Notes under the pieces: model-generated
What the model was told of the DNA's origin: nothing
Database searches by the model: none
What the model saw: the letters and a program-made list of their open reading frames with translations, nothing else
Program-made: the position numbers and the translations under genes
In this document: positions 38,201-49,885 of the stretch, piece by piece
How positions within the stretch are numbered: position 1 is the first letter of the stretch
How the letters are laid out: every line of letters begins with the position of its first letter
Source of the DNA: Berghia stephanieae
Lineage: Eukaryota > Mollusca > Gastropoda > Nudibranchia > Aeolidiidae
Reading direction: 5' to 3'
DNA: 64,000 nucleotides
Assembly: GCA_034508935.3 (NCBI GenBank)
Contig: CM067444.1
Coordinates: forward strand, 343,381 to 407,380

Positions 38201-38770
38201 TACGTACTCAGAAGTCAAGAAGATTGTCATGCAAAGACTCATCAAAGTCGATGGCAAAGTTCGCACTGATAACACCTTTCCCGTTGGTTTCATGGGTTAG
38301 TATTTCTATTTTTAAAAATTCATGTTTACAAAAGAACTGTTAGCTCCCTGGTTTTTCTCAGCAGTCTTTTTTATATCAGGGATTTTAAAAAGGCCGGCTC
38401 TAATTCTCTGAACCTTTCAGGAAAATAAACTTGAACTCTATGGCTCTGAATGGTCGACTAGCCTCCAGTAGCTGATGGTTTACGGATGCGATGTCGATTC
38501 AAAAGTATATGCTCAAACAGGTGGATTCTCACGAATCATCAAGATAATTGCATACATGCCGAATCTTACGAATTTTCCGTAATTGTACGAATTTTATACA
38601 AATTTTATGGCCAAATACTAAATTTGATGGAAAATTACGAATTTTTAATTCTTAGTAATACTCATAAAACCAATAATAATTATAACAGTCATCATAATGA
38701 TGATAAGAAGAAGAAGACCAACTACTATACTATACTACTACTACTATTACTACTACTACTACTACTTCTT

Positions 38771-38837
<67 letters not shown>

Positions 38838-38869
38838 ATACTACTGTTATAATAATAATAATGATAAGA

Positions 38870-38908
<39 letters not shown>

Positions 38909-38928
38909 GTATAATAATAATAATGATA

Positions 38929-38959
<31 letters not shown>

Positions 38960-41900
38960 AAATAATAATAATGATAATCTATAATAATAATAATGATAAT
39001 AATAATGACAAGAAGAACTACTACTACTACCACTACTATTACTACTATAATATGATAATAATATTGTGGTTGTTCGTACACCATTTCAGAAGTTACGAAT
39101 TTCCTTGTCAGATTACTAAAATTTGACATAAAAATTACAATATTTGAAGATTTTAATTTGGCATGTCTGTAATTGCAAATACTCCGTGCGCGTTCACTTT
39201 TACACTTCGCACTGCACTATCGCTGTCAAAGAAAGAACAGGAATAAACCTAAATAAAAAAGCCAAAGTCTCAAGACGGGAACAGAGGTTAAAAGACAGGA
39301 TAGCATAAATTCAAGATAGAAATCTAACAGAATGTTGAAAATATGAAGACAGAGCGTCCAACCACTGGCAAAAGAAAACCCAAATTTTTTTTTAAAAAAT
39401 GCATACACATTTATCATTCATATACTCTCGCAAATAATCAAAAAAATATAAAGAATGGAAACCGTCCGGAAAAATAGAGATCAGGGTTATTTTCCCCGAG
39501 CAATTTTCACAACATTGCTAATAATTTTCTCACAGCGTAATTGCTAGTTGCAGTAGTAGATGTGCTCTCCTGATCTGAGAATCAATTCTTTCCTATCTAC
39601 ACACTGAGCTTGTCCTTTCAAAATGGTGTTGTTGAAGTTAAATGAGTGTGTTAGTTTGATAAAGAAAGAAAAGGGATAATTGCAATGTTTGGTGAGACTG
39701 AGAATTTTTCCTTAAGTCTGAAATTTTATAAGATGTTGTTTTGATTTTTTTAAAAGCAATCCATGACGATTTCTCACCTTTTCTTTAGAGTCAATCTTTC
39801 AAATTCAATGGGTGTCCTGGAAGTAACTTTCATGAATAGTCCCTGTGCACATTTAGGTATATTGTACTATATAAATGCTATATAAAGTGTATTATTTAAG
39901 ACAAAAAATACATTGTTTACATATTTGTACTGCGTTTGGTTCTTTATTTGTTAGGTAGAATATCTTCACTAAAGGTAGGATTCTTCAATTTGAGATTTTT
40001 TCTGGATACCCTGAAAAAGCTCTTCTTAACTTTAAAATATCTTATTTTAAATCTCCCACAGATGTCGTTTCCATTGAGAAGACAAATGAAAACTTCAGAA
40101 TTATGTATGATGTCAAGGGACGTTTTGTTGTGCATAGGATTAAATCCGAAGAGGCCAAGGTACGTTGATATAGCTGAATGTAAACAAATCATATGGATAA
40201 TTATTGGTTGTTTAACTGTGCAATTGCAACCCAGACAGAATTTTCAGAGGAATATTGGTGACAATTTCATACTTGTATTGCCTCTGACTAGTGAAAAAAA
40301 TATGGAAGCCAATCATAAGAAAAAACAGAGGAAAGCCAAGGCCTTTAGACCAGGCCACATGTGCCACATAACAATAAGCCAACTCGGTTCTTAGTTCTGC
40401 TGTTCGTGACTTTGATCAATATTTAGGGGGGTGGATCAGCAAAATAGGTTATAGTGAATGACATAAATCAGTCGGATGGTGAAAAGGTTTGAACTGAGAA
40501 TTTGCCTGGTTAGAATGTCAATTTTTATCAAAAATGATTAAATCAACCCTTTTTGTACATCTTCCGATTTCATTTCTAAATATTTTTTACAGCTTGTCAA
40601 GTTTAAAAAGTATGAAATTTGAGAAAGGTTGCTGGATACTTTTCCCAAACATCTGACCAGAACTTCATGAAAAATCACCCAATTTATTTCAAATAAGGAT
40701 TAAAATGTTATGGGGAGCAGATTCTTTCAGAAAATTTTTTAAAATGCAATCCAAAAGTTTCACCCTCCGACTGATTATGTCATGCACTGACACATATAGT
40801 ATTTGCTTTGTACTCGAATGGTAACCAATTTGACTATCCACCGGTCTATGTGGCATTGAGTAAATCACCTCTTCTTCAGTCTTCCTTTGGAATGGACCTT
40901 AAGACAAATGTTAATTGATGTGTTGAGGTAGATAATTTTATACTAATACTAGGCACTTTGATAACTCCAGTCCAGTGGCCGCCGGTAGGCTCACTATAAG
41001 GTGAGACTTGTTTTTTTTTTAAATTTTATTTTTAGGCCTTTACTGTTTTGGTCACCGTGGAGATAATATGTGAGCCCATGTGGCTAATTTTGGTATCATG
41101 ATTAATGGGCACAAAACAAGCTTTCTAACAGTGTATTTCATCCTGAATTCCTTATTGCATTTCTCAGAAAGTTAATGAAGTAAAAATTTATCAATTTTTT
41201 AATTATAAGAACTTTAAAAATTATTAATTATACTAGCGTTGCTAGTAAAATTCAAATTTGATGATGTATAGACGTAATTGATTTATCAATAATCAATTCT
41301 GTTTGATATGGTTTTTTTTTTTTATGTGAAGTCCCATGATGAATATTGATTGAATTTGTTCTAAATGGACAAGTTATTGACCTAAAGTAGATATCTGACT
41401 TATAATAATAATAATCCATTTGCTGTTTCAGTTCAAGTTGTGCCGTGTCCAGAAAGTAGCAATCGGCCCAAGAAAAGTTCCTTACATCATTACCCATGAT
41501 GGACGTACCATCCGTTACCCAGACCCTCTCGTCAAACACAACGACACCGTCAAGCTTGATATTGCTACTGGCAAATTGAAGGATTTCATCAAGTTTGAAC
41601 AAGGTTTGTCCGCCTATCTGATTAAAAACAAATTTGAAGGGGGGGGGGGGGGGGGGCAGTGTATATGTGATAGGTAGCCTTGTTTGCTTGATTTGGAAGT
41701 TTGGTATTATTTTTCTATATTTTTTTCCCCCCTTTTTTTAGGCAGAACCATACTTTTCAAGAGTGTTATGGATGCATTGTAGTATAGCTGTCATTTGTTT
41801 TTACGAGAATAACCGACAGACCAAAATTAGCATGGTCTCCACAATTTCTTCTTTTTCTTTGCAAATGTTTCACTTCTCTCATCCTTTTATAGTGTCAATG

Positions 41901-43596
41901 ATTTTACCTTCAGATGGTTATCACTGGACTTAACAATAAAAATTATAGTTAAGCTTGGGTTATTTAGACTTATTACTTGTACACGTTTGTGTGCGTCCCT
42001 GACATAATCAGTCACATGGTGTACATTTTTGTTTGCTTTTTTTTTTTTTTTGCATTTTTTTTGAAAGCACAGTGTCTCCTGAGCATTTTAATCTTTATTT
42101 GAAGCAAATCGGATGATTTTTCAGGAAGTTATGGCCATATGCATAGGCTAGGGTGTGAAATCCTAATTTTGAGAAAATCGCTTCCAAAGTTGATAATAGT
42201 TGAAATTAAGTATGATACTTACCTTCATAAAAAAAATTAAAATGAAATATTTAGGAGTAGAATTCAATTGGAATATTTCATCAATGTCTAGAGCAATGTT
42301 TGATATAACGATTTTTGATAACTCGTTTTCCATAAAAATTGACCTCTTGACTAAAATTGTCATTATCTCCGTTCAATGCTTTTCACCATGCGACTGATTA
42401 TCTCAAGGATGCCCACATTTTCTGAGAACCAAATTTGGTCAAATTCCACTTTCGGCATTGAAATTCCTCCGAATCGTATCTGAAATTCCTGTGTCCCAAA
42501 TTTTAAGTTGTCGTCTTTGGGTAGTGATGTCTTATCTTTAAAATAAAAACGTTTAGTGGAATTCTTTTTTTTTTTTTTTCATTCTTAAAATACATGATCC
42601 CCGTTACACTTGGGAATACCAGTTGGAATTAATGAGATGCATGTTGAATGCTAAATCTGTTGATAAGAAATATAATTGTCATGTATTGTGTTTGTAGGCA
42701 ACGTTGCTATGGTCACTGGAGGAAACAACTTGGGTCGTGTTGGCACATTTGTCCGCAGAGAAAAACATCCAGGTTCATTTGATATCATCCATCTCAAAGA
42801 TTCAGCAGGCCATATGTTTGCCACCAGGTGAGCTTGTGAATTTTAAAAGCAATAGACTTGAACCATTTCCTGAATCTATTGGGGAAATTACAGATATTTT
42901 CTCAATATTCTGCAAAGTCTGTCTGGTATTCTTTTTCTTCTTTTTAGATTTCAATTGTCCTCATTACCACCATCATCGTATTTATTATTTTAGATTATTT
43001 TCATTGTCTATTGCTTTTTTTGTTGTTTTTTTCATGTATAGGTTATTTCATTTTGTAAAATAAGCTTTTCAATTAGAAATAGAAAATTAAAAATTGGCTA
43101 ATTATCTTCACCCTGGGGTATTTATTTTCACAATTATGAATATTTCATATTTATCAAATTCAAACAGTCCAGTTATTTATTTGAAACTAAATCAGCAGCA
43201 CTTAATATTTCCCTAGTGCATAAGTAATTTTTCAATGCCCCCCCCCCCCCCCCCGGCTTGATGAAATATCATTTTAGATCAATTTCTCCATTTATAGGTA
43301 GCATTAGTGTCTTGAGTAACTGCACATAAATATATGGGATTTCGGGGTTATGTCACATTTACGCAATTGTTTTAAAACGCTCTTTCTGGTTTAAGCAGGT
43401 TTTGTTAGTGAAGTTTTTGTTTGCAAGATGTACAATGCATTCTCATGATTTGTTTTTCTTTTACTTTCTTCAGAATCGGATATGTTTTGTCATTGGAAAG
43501 GGCAACAAACCCATGATTACCCTACCAAAAGGAAATGGTGTTAAGTTGAGTGTTGCTGAGGAGAGGGACCGCAGACTAGCTTCCAAGGGACATTAA
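32291..43596 (+). CDS. RPS4: 40S ribosomal protein S4, seven exons, one apparent base missing in the last exon
   Basis: RPS4 (eS4) is a structural protein of the small ribosomal subunit. Coding exons: 32291-32293 (ATG only), 36960-37040, 38115-38295, 40062-40159, 41432-41603, 42698-42827, 43474-43596. Junctions are GT-AG with matching phases except as noted. Family landmarks run in order: [17 protein letters not shown] (N-terminal), [18 protein letters not shown] (S4 RNA-binding domain), [36 protein letters not shown] (KOW-type), [37 protein letters not shown]. The predicted length is 262 aa; human RPS4X has 263. In exon 7 the frame is kept only if the run of four T at 43484-43487 is read as five, which restores IGYVFVIGKG. 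Such a slip in an essential gene suggests a consensus error. Intron 1 holds an antisense piggyBac element. Confidence 0.95.
32561..36420 (-). mobile_element. piggyBac transposon, both TIRs and TTAA duplication present
   Basis: TTAA at 32557-32560 and 36421-36424 flank 16-bp terminal inverted repeats, CTCTCGAACGTTCCAC on the left and CTCTCAAACGTTCCAC on the right (complement of GTGGAACGTTTGAGAG), with one mismatch. The right end carries a subterminal palindrome around CACGATCACCGTGATCGTG (36395). The left third holds three TTCGCAGAGAGCGAA-like palindromes (33314-33386). The 3860-bp element lies in RPS4 intron 1, opposite in strand to the host gene, and encodes one transposase. Confidence 0.93.
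33498..36099 (-). CDS. piggyBac transposase (DDE_Tnp_1_7), spliced, with apparent frame slips
   Basis: The catalytic core lies in the exon 35163-33758: three catalytic aspartates in [22 protein letters not shown] and [11 protein letters not shown], in the spacing of piggyBac DDD transposases, which cut and paste at TTAA. Candidate upstream exons are 36099-35948, acidic and starting [17 protein letters not shown], and 35625-35503 ([12 protein letters not shown]-rich); GT-AG signals are present. The exon 2 to exon 3 join does not keep the most natural frame. The C-terminal cysteine-rich domain ([20 protein letters not shown], ending at 33498) lies in a different frame from the core, which stops at 33758. 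Either the copy has begun to decay or the sequence has one-base errors, as in RPS4. Confidence 0.85.
37234..37669. mobile_element. MITE-like element with 16-bp perfect TIRs, RPS4 intron 2
   Basis: ACCAGAGCTGCCAACC at 37234-37249 is exactly inverted at 37654-37669. The interior also has inverted motifs (TTGTACCCATTTTCAG / AGGATTGTACCCATTTTTAT). No coding capacity and no clear target duplication. Confidence 0.7.
37764..37995. repeat. Intron 2 copy of a repeat pair shared with RPS4 intron 4
   Basis: GTCCAGTGGCCGC, TAGGCTCACT, CTGTTTTGGT/ATTGTTTTGGTGACC, GTGACTAATTTTGGTA, ACACAAAACAAGC and TATTTCAT-CTTAATTCCT are in the same order as at 40963-41180. About 220 bp, clearly homologous, moderately diverged. 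Confidence 0.75.
38551..39172. repeat. AT-rich element expanded by (ACT)n/(AAT)n microsatellites, RPS4 intron 3
   Basis: ACATGCCGAATCTTACGAAT at the left and, inverted, TTAATTTGGCATGT at the right suggest a small inverted-repeat element whose centre (38720-39055) is microsatellite. Frames in it are artefacts. Confidence 0.5.
40453..40788. mobile_element. MITE-like element a, RPS4 intron 4
   Basis: Terminal inverted repeats of about 30 bp: left AGTGAATGACATAAATCAGT..., right complement AGTGCATGACATAATCAGTC.... Both continue with CGGAKGGTGAAA. The CAGTG-like ends recall Tc1/mariner MITEs, but no TA duplication is proven. Confidence 0.7.
40963..41180. repeat. Intron 4 copy of the RPS4 intronic repeat pair
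   Basis: Homologous to 37764-37995 (see there). It lies about 250 bp before exon 5. Confidence 0.75.
41989..42416. mobile_element. MITE-like element b, RPS4 intron 5
   Basis: Ends GTGTGCGTCCCTGACATAAT and complement GTGGGCATCCTTGAGATAAT, then CAGTCRCATGGTG on both sides. Its TIR core ATAATCAGTC matches element a at 40453-40788, so the two belong to one family with different interiors. Confidence 0.7.
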
Positions 43597-43661
43597 AAAT
43601 ACATTAAACTGGATATAACTGAAAGTTTTTAAAAAGATGCTGCACTTGGTTTTATTGGCTA

Positions 43662-43667
43662 AATAAA
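43662..43667 (+). terminator. RPS4 polyadenylation signal
   Basis: AATAAA 66 bases after the RPS4 stop codon, the expected position for a short ribosomal-protein 3' UTR. Confidence 0.7.
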
Positions 43668-43802
43668 TGAATATTTAGCAACATATTTATTGTGGTTGCC
43701 TTTTTTTTTCCATCCACTTTGTCAAGGGCTTTTCATGGTGCTGTGAACAGTCTTTCCTATCTCACTGTATTTGTCTGGATTTCTGATCGTGTAGACCACT
43801 TG

Positions 43803-44142
43803 AGCGGGTGGTTGGATGGGAGCATCACCCTTGAATCATATACCTATGATGTTCGCATGGGTGTACGATCCGATAGTGATGTCGTTTCTTCTTCTCTTTA
43901 CTAGCCTATCCTGCTTCTTTGGTTTGTGATTGTATTTTTGACAGGGGATATTTTTTTTTCTGTAAATCTTCTGCCTGTTTGTTCTTGGTTATTTATAATT
44001 TAGCTTATGATGTCTTTAGGTTATGATTTTGATTTACATTTGTACTATTTTTGTTAGATTGCTTGTTTTTTTTTGTTTCAGTGGTCTCTCATATAACCTC
44101 AATTGTGTTGGAAGAGACCTAAAGCAACAAACAAACAAAAAA
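43803..44142 (+). mobile_element. F2 retroposon, plus sense, 12-bp target duplication at a possible splice acceptor
   Basis: Complete F2 copy in plus orientation, flanked by GTAGACCACTTG at 43791-43802 and 44143-44154. It starts GCGGGTGGTTGGATGGGAGC and ends TAAAGCAACAAACAAACAAA. The duplicated target includes an AG that could serve as a splice acceptor for the short open stretch that follows. Confidence 0.92.
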
Positions 44143-44146
44143 GTAG

Positions 44147-44300
44147 ACCACTTGTGAAGGGGCCAGTCATGTTTGAATGTCTGGTTGAGCATCCCCTTGA
44201 TTGGGTGCCCAGACCTGCTTATCATTATGAAGATTTCTTAGACATATTGGCTCCAATTTACGAACTTCATCAGCACCTCATGAATACGAATTGTAAATGA
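44147..44300 (+). pseudogene. Possible terminal exon of an unidentified gene
   Basis: After GTAG at 44143-44146 a frame runs to TGA at 44298-44300 encoding LVKGPVMFECLVEHPLDW, then RPAYHYEDFLDILAPIYE and HQHLMNTNCK. The composition looks protein-like rather than random. No matching upstream exon was found between RPS4 and here, and the F2 insertion has moved the pyrimidine-rich tract 340 bp away. Family not recognised. Confidence 0.25.
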
Positions 44301-45107
44301 AAGTTGATGCTGGACTACATAATTTAAAGGATTTTGAAGTTTTATTTAATCCTAGAGGGTAAATTGCTTTTTAAAGTTAACGAGAGAATTAGGAATTTTT
44401 AGAATTTCAATAGATGGGTCTGGGTGTATCAAATTAATAAACTGGGGAGTAGGTGTAGGTACCACAAGTTGTCCGCCGCGCACGGTGGAAACTCGCCGGC
44501 CGCGGGCAAGAAAAATTAAATTTTCCTATTTTCAACAGGCCACTACTCGAAAGCCTTGTAACCGATACCAATAAAAGTTGCACACATGAAAACTCTACCC
44601 TTTGGACGCTGAAATATAATAAATATGAAGTATGTAGTTCTTCTCTAAGTGTTTCAATTCTCGTGTCAAAAAGGTATACCTTTTCACAGATTGTGCGGCA
44701 GGCTGCCGTAAGTGAGACGAGCGTTATTTCGGTTCATTTCATTCAAAATAACATCGCTCGACCAGGAATTGAGATATCGATATAATTTTTTCGATACCGT
44801 GCAGGGGAGATTACTGCCGTCACTCTCATGCCACTTTCTTCTATGGCGGCTGAGTGGAAGGTTGTGAAATCGTTGAATGAACACTTTCATGACTTCGTAG
44901 ACGGCATTTCCCAAGTTTTTCAAAATACAAAGTGGTATACTTATAAAGCTCATTAATTGCTCTTTTTAAATGAGCATGATTTATAAACATATTTGTTTCC
45001 CTGCTCGAGCGGTTCTTTGTTAAACCCGCCTTCCCATGCAAACAATCTCCCTGCCGAGAGTCGACCATCGCTGTACTGAGTGACTGGAGTGGGTCACGGC
45101 TTTTCCA

Positions 45108-48100
45108 ATGGCCGACGCATCCCCCGTAATGGCTGGCCCGGAGATGGAAAATCACCACACGCTTGTAGAAACTGTCTTAAATCCTTCAATCCGTGAGTAT
45201 TTTGTTATTTTTTATTATGTGGCCTTTTATTGTAGCTAGTGATTTTATTTTGATCCAAACTGAAATTAAAATAACTGCGTTGTCCCAACTACCGCAGGTG
45301 GGGTGGTAAAATTACTGGTAACAGCCAAGCAAAGGAAGAGATCGCTTTGGCCCTTGGCCTAGTTAGAGAAGTCGAAGAGAACTGAACAGTGTTATTATAA
45401 ATTACAAGTTAATATTTTATCTAGCCAGGTGATGGAAAGAATTGATTAGAAATACCCAAAAAAACAACAAAAAAAAAACCGATTGAAAAATTACCCTTAG
45501 GTCTAGGTATCTAGATCTGTAACTCTAGTACTAGTAGTGACTAGGTTCTAATTCAGTAACACCCCCCCCCCCCCCCCTGAAAAATTACCCTTAGGTCTAG
45601 GTATCTAGATCTGTAACTCTAAGTAGTGACTAGGTTCTAATTCAGTAACACCCCCCCCCCCCCCCCCCCTTTTTTTTTCTCTCTTTGTCTCAAATAATGG
45701 TAATTATACTAATACTAGCCTATAGTTAAAATTTGTAGAGATAAGTAGTGCTCTTAAGAATAAATAAAAGAGGGAGAGACAGATATGATATAGATCGTTA
45801 TTATTATTATTATTATCATTATATTATTATTATTACTATTATTATTTTTTAAATTATATTTATTATCATTTTTTAAATTATTATTATTATCATCATCATC
45901 ATCATCACAGTACCAAAATAACTTCTGTAATTGTTATGTAGCATCATTCTTTTTATTTGTTTGGTTTCTTTTTTTACTGTCTTTTTTATAGTGTTTCTCC
46001 TTTTTTTCCCCCGTTTGGTTTTAAAACTACTATTGGTAGTGTATTTAGTATTATATTTGTTCTTATATTTCTTGTCGATATCATTATAAATATTTTTAGA
46101 TTAAAAACAAAAAAGTTGTACTTTATCATGATTCATATTACTACTAATTATAGAGATACAATGTGTTAACACATATTATAGTTGTATTCACATACACACA
46201 CATTTTAAAAAGTTTTTAAATGGGGACTTCTATGTTTTTCCTTTGTTTTCTCCAGGTGATGACACGTATGCTGCCCTCAGAGCTTATTGTTTTGCCAAAG
46301 GCAAGGGACGTCGGCCAACTCTACCTTCTCTCGATGCACCATCCTACCGCACATTTGCGCAACTGAATTTCCTCAGGGAGGACGGAGGGGCAACTTGGGA
46401 TTCAGTAAGTTAGAAAAACGAAGAATAGGATTAAAGAATTTTACTTTTCATGTTTGTTTTTTTATCAATGGTGGATGCAATGAACAAAGGTGTAAGTGGT
46501 GTAAGTAAAATGTCATGCTTCATTCCTGCTTCATCCTTTTTAAATTAAAAATTCTTTCATACCAAATCATGGCAAATATGAAACACCATGACAATGTGTG
46601 ATAACAAACCACTCTACGTTGAATAATGGCTCTTTTCTCTTGGTATATTACTATTGTTATAATCAGTATCCTGGTTTCTTTAATGAAGGGGATTTTGTGG
46701 GGAAAAATAGCTACAAAATGCTATTTGACTTAACATTTACCAGATATAAAAGTGATAATAAACGTCATTTTATTACATATTGCTTTATGAGAGAGAGAGA
46801 CATGATATGTATACATGATGTCCTTATGCACTAATAATAATATTCTGATATTTATTCTCCATTGTTTTAGGTGACTGTATGGTACCAAAAGCTCTTTCCA
46901 GCAGCGACCATCACTAGAGGACAACTTGAACACAAGGTCAAAATGGTTATGGCATCACTGCACTTAAAACTGGATGATAAAGAGGAGATGGAAGCTGCTC
47001 TCAGTACGGTCGTGGACATCAACTTACATGATATTCCGAAAGCCCTATCTCGCATTGGTTTGAATAGATCAATTTTGTTAAGTAACAATTATGACTTTGT
47101 TTTACCTACCAATTTTGTCATGAGCAATGATATAGTTTATTCCCTTGAATTGTTTAGATGTCAAGAAAAACAAACCAAAACTTTTTTTTGTGAATGGGTA
47201 AAGAAATTATTTCCAGCAGGAGATGCTGAAACGCCTTTGAAAGACACTCAAATACAATATCGCCTCCAGAAAATTGTCAAAGTAATCAAAGAATATAAAA
47301 AGAACAAATCAACAGATGCTTTAAATGATTTTCTCTCAAGACCATTCTCAGATTCTACTCCCATTGCAAACACAAAACATAGACCATCAGGAAAAACTGA
47401 AGCCCTTTCCAAGTTGAGGAAACTAGAAGCTGACCACCGAAGCCTAGCTCAAGCCCTTTGTAACAAGGATGAGAGAATTGAAGAGCTCAATTTAAAAGTT
47501 AAAGTTGTAAGAGAAGAAAACGAGACTTCAGACAATGAAAGAATCACTCCAGCATCAAGAAGAGCTGACAAAGTCCATACTGGCAGAGAAAAATGCCCTC
47601 GAGAAGTTAAGTAAAAGCTTAAAGATTGAGCGAGATCGCTTCAAGAAATCAAAGTCAAAGTCCTGTCAAAGAATTCACTTGCTACAGAAGCAGAATAAAC
47701 AGCAAAAGCATGAACAGGATCTTTTGAAGATGGAAGTGCAGCGAAAAAATCTTGAATTAAATGATATGAATAGAAAGATTCAAGATGTAACCAATACAAG
47801 ACATGAAGAAGTAGAAACGGAGATTCAAATGTTAAAGAAAAAATTGAAGTCTGAGCAGACTTTAAAATCAAAATATAAACAAAAGCTTTTGAGAGCCCAA
47901 GCGTTATCTGCAAATCTGCTTGAGGAAGTCACCAATAAAAATGAAAAGCATGTCCAGTTGAAAGTTTCCTGCACCAACAAGTACTCAGACAACATCAGAC
48001 TTGCATACATGTCACTTCAAGGAGAAGCTAATGTCGCTGCAGAAAATGTAAGAAAGGCTGTGCAAATAGTGGCCAGGTACCTGTTTTCTACAGAACTTCG

Positions 48101-49885
48101 TGATGAAGATTTGCCCTCCCCTTCATCTGCCCTCAACTTCATGAGTGAAGCTTTAGTGATATCAAATCATCACATTACTGATTCTCTTCTCTCTAGCAGC
48201 CACTTCACCTATGCTACGGATGGAACAAGCAGGCAGAAAAAACGCTACCTCGGGAAACATGTTCAGTTGGACAATGGGAAAACTTTATTCCTTGGATACA
48301 GTGAAATCCCAAGTGACGACTCACAAACTCTGTTGGAGACAACCATTCAGGCCTTCAAGAATTTGGCAGAGACAGCCCTCGACTGTTCAGAAGAGCCACA
48401 TTTGGAAGAAGACATCATTTACAAGGAAATGATTAGCAAATTGAAATGTCTTATGTCAGATAGGGCTGCAGTGATGAAGTGTTTCGACAATAAGATGGCA
48501 GCTTATAAGAGTGATCTGTTAGGAGAAGAAACGTCAACACATTTTCTCTTCTGCAATGCTCACTTCCTTCTAGGGCTGAGTTCTGCTGCTACTGATGCTG
48601 CCAACAACATGGAGTTTGAAGTGAAAGGAAGTGGTACCAGATTGGGACGCGATAACAGTGTGAAATTTTCATCATTTGCTCAAAATAATGAGCCTGCAGT
48701 AAACCGCGCTCTCCGCACTACTGCAGAGGTTTTAGGCCCAAGGGGAGATGAAAAGAGTGGCTGTCGCGAAGAATGGTTGACTTTCCTGACATCACGGCAA
48801 AAGACGTCTCTATTCACCAGCTATCGTAGCAACAGGTTCAACAACCTCTTTGAAAATGCAACCGCTCTCCTCTACCACCAAGAGGACATCCAGGCATTCT
48901 TGACAGAATTCTGTTCAAATTCAAATCAAAAACTAGAAAGCATTCTGTTGGACATTTCTGACCACAATATTTTAGAGTTTATAGCAGCTCTGGCATTTTA
49001 CAATGAAATGCTCTCCACACCTTACTGGAACTTGATGAAGAGCTCAAAACCGTACGGCCAGTTTCCAAAGTACGTTAGACTCATGAACCACACCTTTCAA
49101 TCATGGATGTCAGATGATTTTGACTTATTTTTATCTTCACCTGTGTTTGAAGACTTTGCATCACAATCTTTTATCCTCCAGCACTTAAGATCAGGCTCAT
49201 ATGACATCAACAAAGTCACAATCTTCATCCAGCAGATCACACAGCAATGTTTTATTGTCTACGAACGACAGCTGCATGACTTTTTGGAGGGGAGATTGAT
49301 GAAGAAGTACAGCAAATTCTAGACACCTGCCCACTGACCAACTTAACAGGGGAGCGTCTCTTTGGGGACTTAGATTTTGACATGTACAAGAGAAGGCATG
49401 CCTCCCTCCACTTACGTAGCAGTCTCAATATGTGGAAGCGTAACAAAACCTCATCCTACATAAGACGTCAAAGTGACATTATGAGACAGAAGCTGATTGC
49501 AAAAGCCATAAGACTCGCTCCAAAATGGAAAAAGAGAAGCAAAGAAGAACACAAAGCAGTAATTGAAAAGATAAAGCTGCGACTGAAAGAAAACAAGAGA
49601 AGAAAAGATGAAAAGCTAGTCAAGGCTTCCGAGAAGAAGATTGTCGTAATGGATGACTTGATTAGTAGCGGTGGAGTCTGCAGAACAAAGGAGGATCTAG
49701 ATGCATTAATGGAAAGACCAAACCCTCTTGAATGTTTACGCTCCCAAATAAGATATAGGAAGTTTTGTCTGGGGGAGAAAATTCAAGTAACAGGGAATAT
49801 GAAGACCCTTTACTCCCGTTTATTGCAGCTTCTAGAGCTTTCTCCAAGTTCTCCAACTAAGTACCGTGACAAAAGTAACGAGTAA
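45108..49885 (+). CDS. Putative transposase: coiled coil plus RNase-H-like region, three exons
   Basis: Exons: 45108-45192 (starts MADASPVMAGPEMENHH), 46256-46404 (TYAALRAYCFAKGKGRRP), 46871-49885, with GT-AG introns and matching phases. Exon 3 continues with TVWYQKLFPA, a second LFPAGDAE stretch, a long Lys/Glu-rich coiled coil (about 47400-47950), then HFTYATDGTSRQKKRYLG, LFLGYSEIPSDDSQTLLE, LMSDRAAVMKCFDNKM and THFLFCNAHFLLGLS. The D in ATDGTS followed by beta-strand-like segments and the D in MSDRAA resemble the first two acidic residues of an RNase-H-fold transposase; the third residue was not identified. A basic C-terminal part (RLAPKWKKRSKEEHKAVIEK) follows. Two one-base slips are needed, near 47515 (AAAA run) and 49290 (GGGG run), both in homopolymers. 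About 1,080 aa. Family unknown to me. Confidence 0.75.
45485..45670. repeat. ~93-bp tandem duplication with poly-C tails, in transposon intron 1
   Basis: GAAAAATTACCCTTAGGTCT through TAATTCAGTAACAC plus a C run of 16-22 occurs twice (about 45485-45577, 45578-45670). The two copies are nearly identical apart from a 6-bp deletion. Confidence 0.9.

Noticed and set aside
38486-39129. Leu/Thr/Val homopolymer frames
   Set aside because: (ACT)n and (AAT)n microsatellites in RPS4 intron 3.
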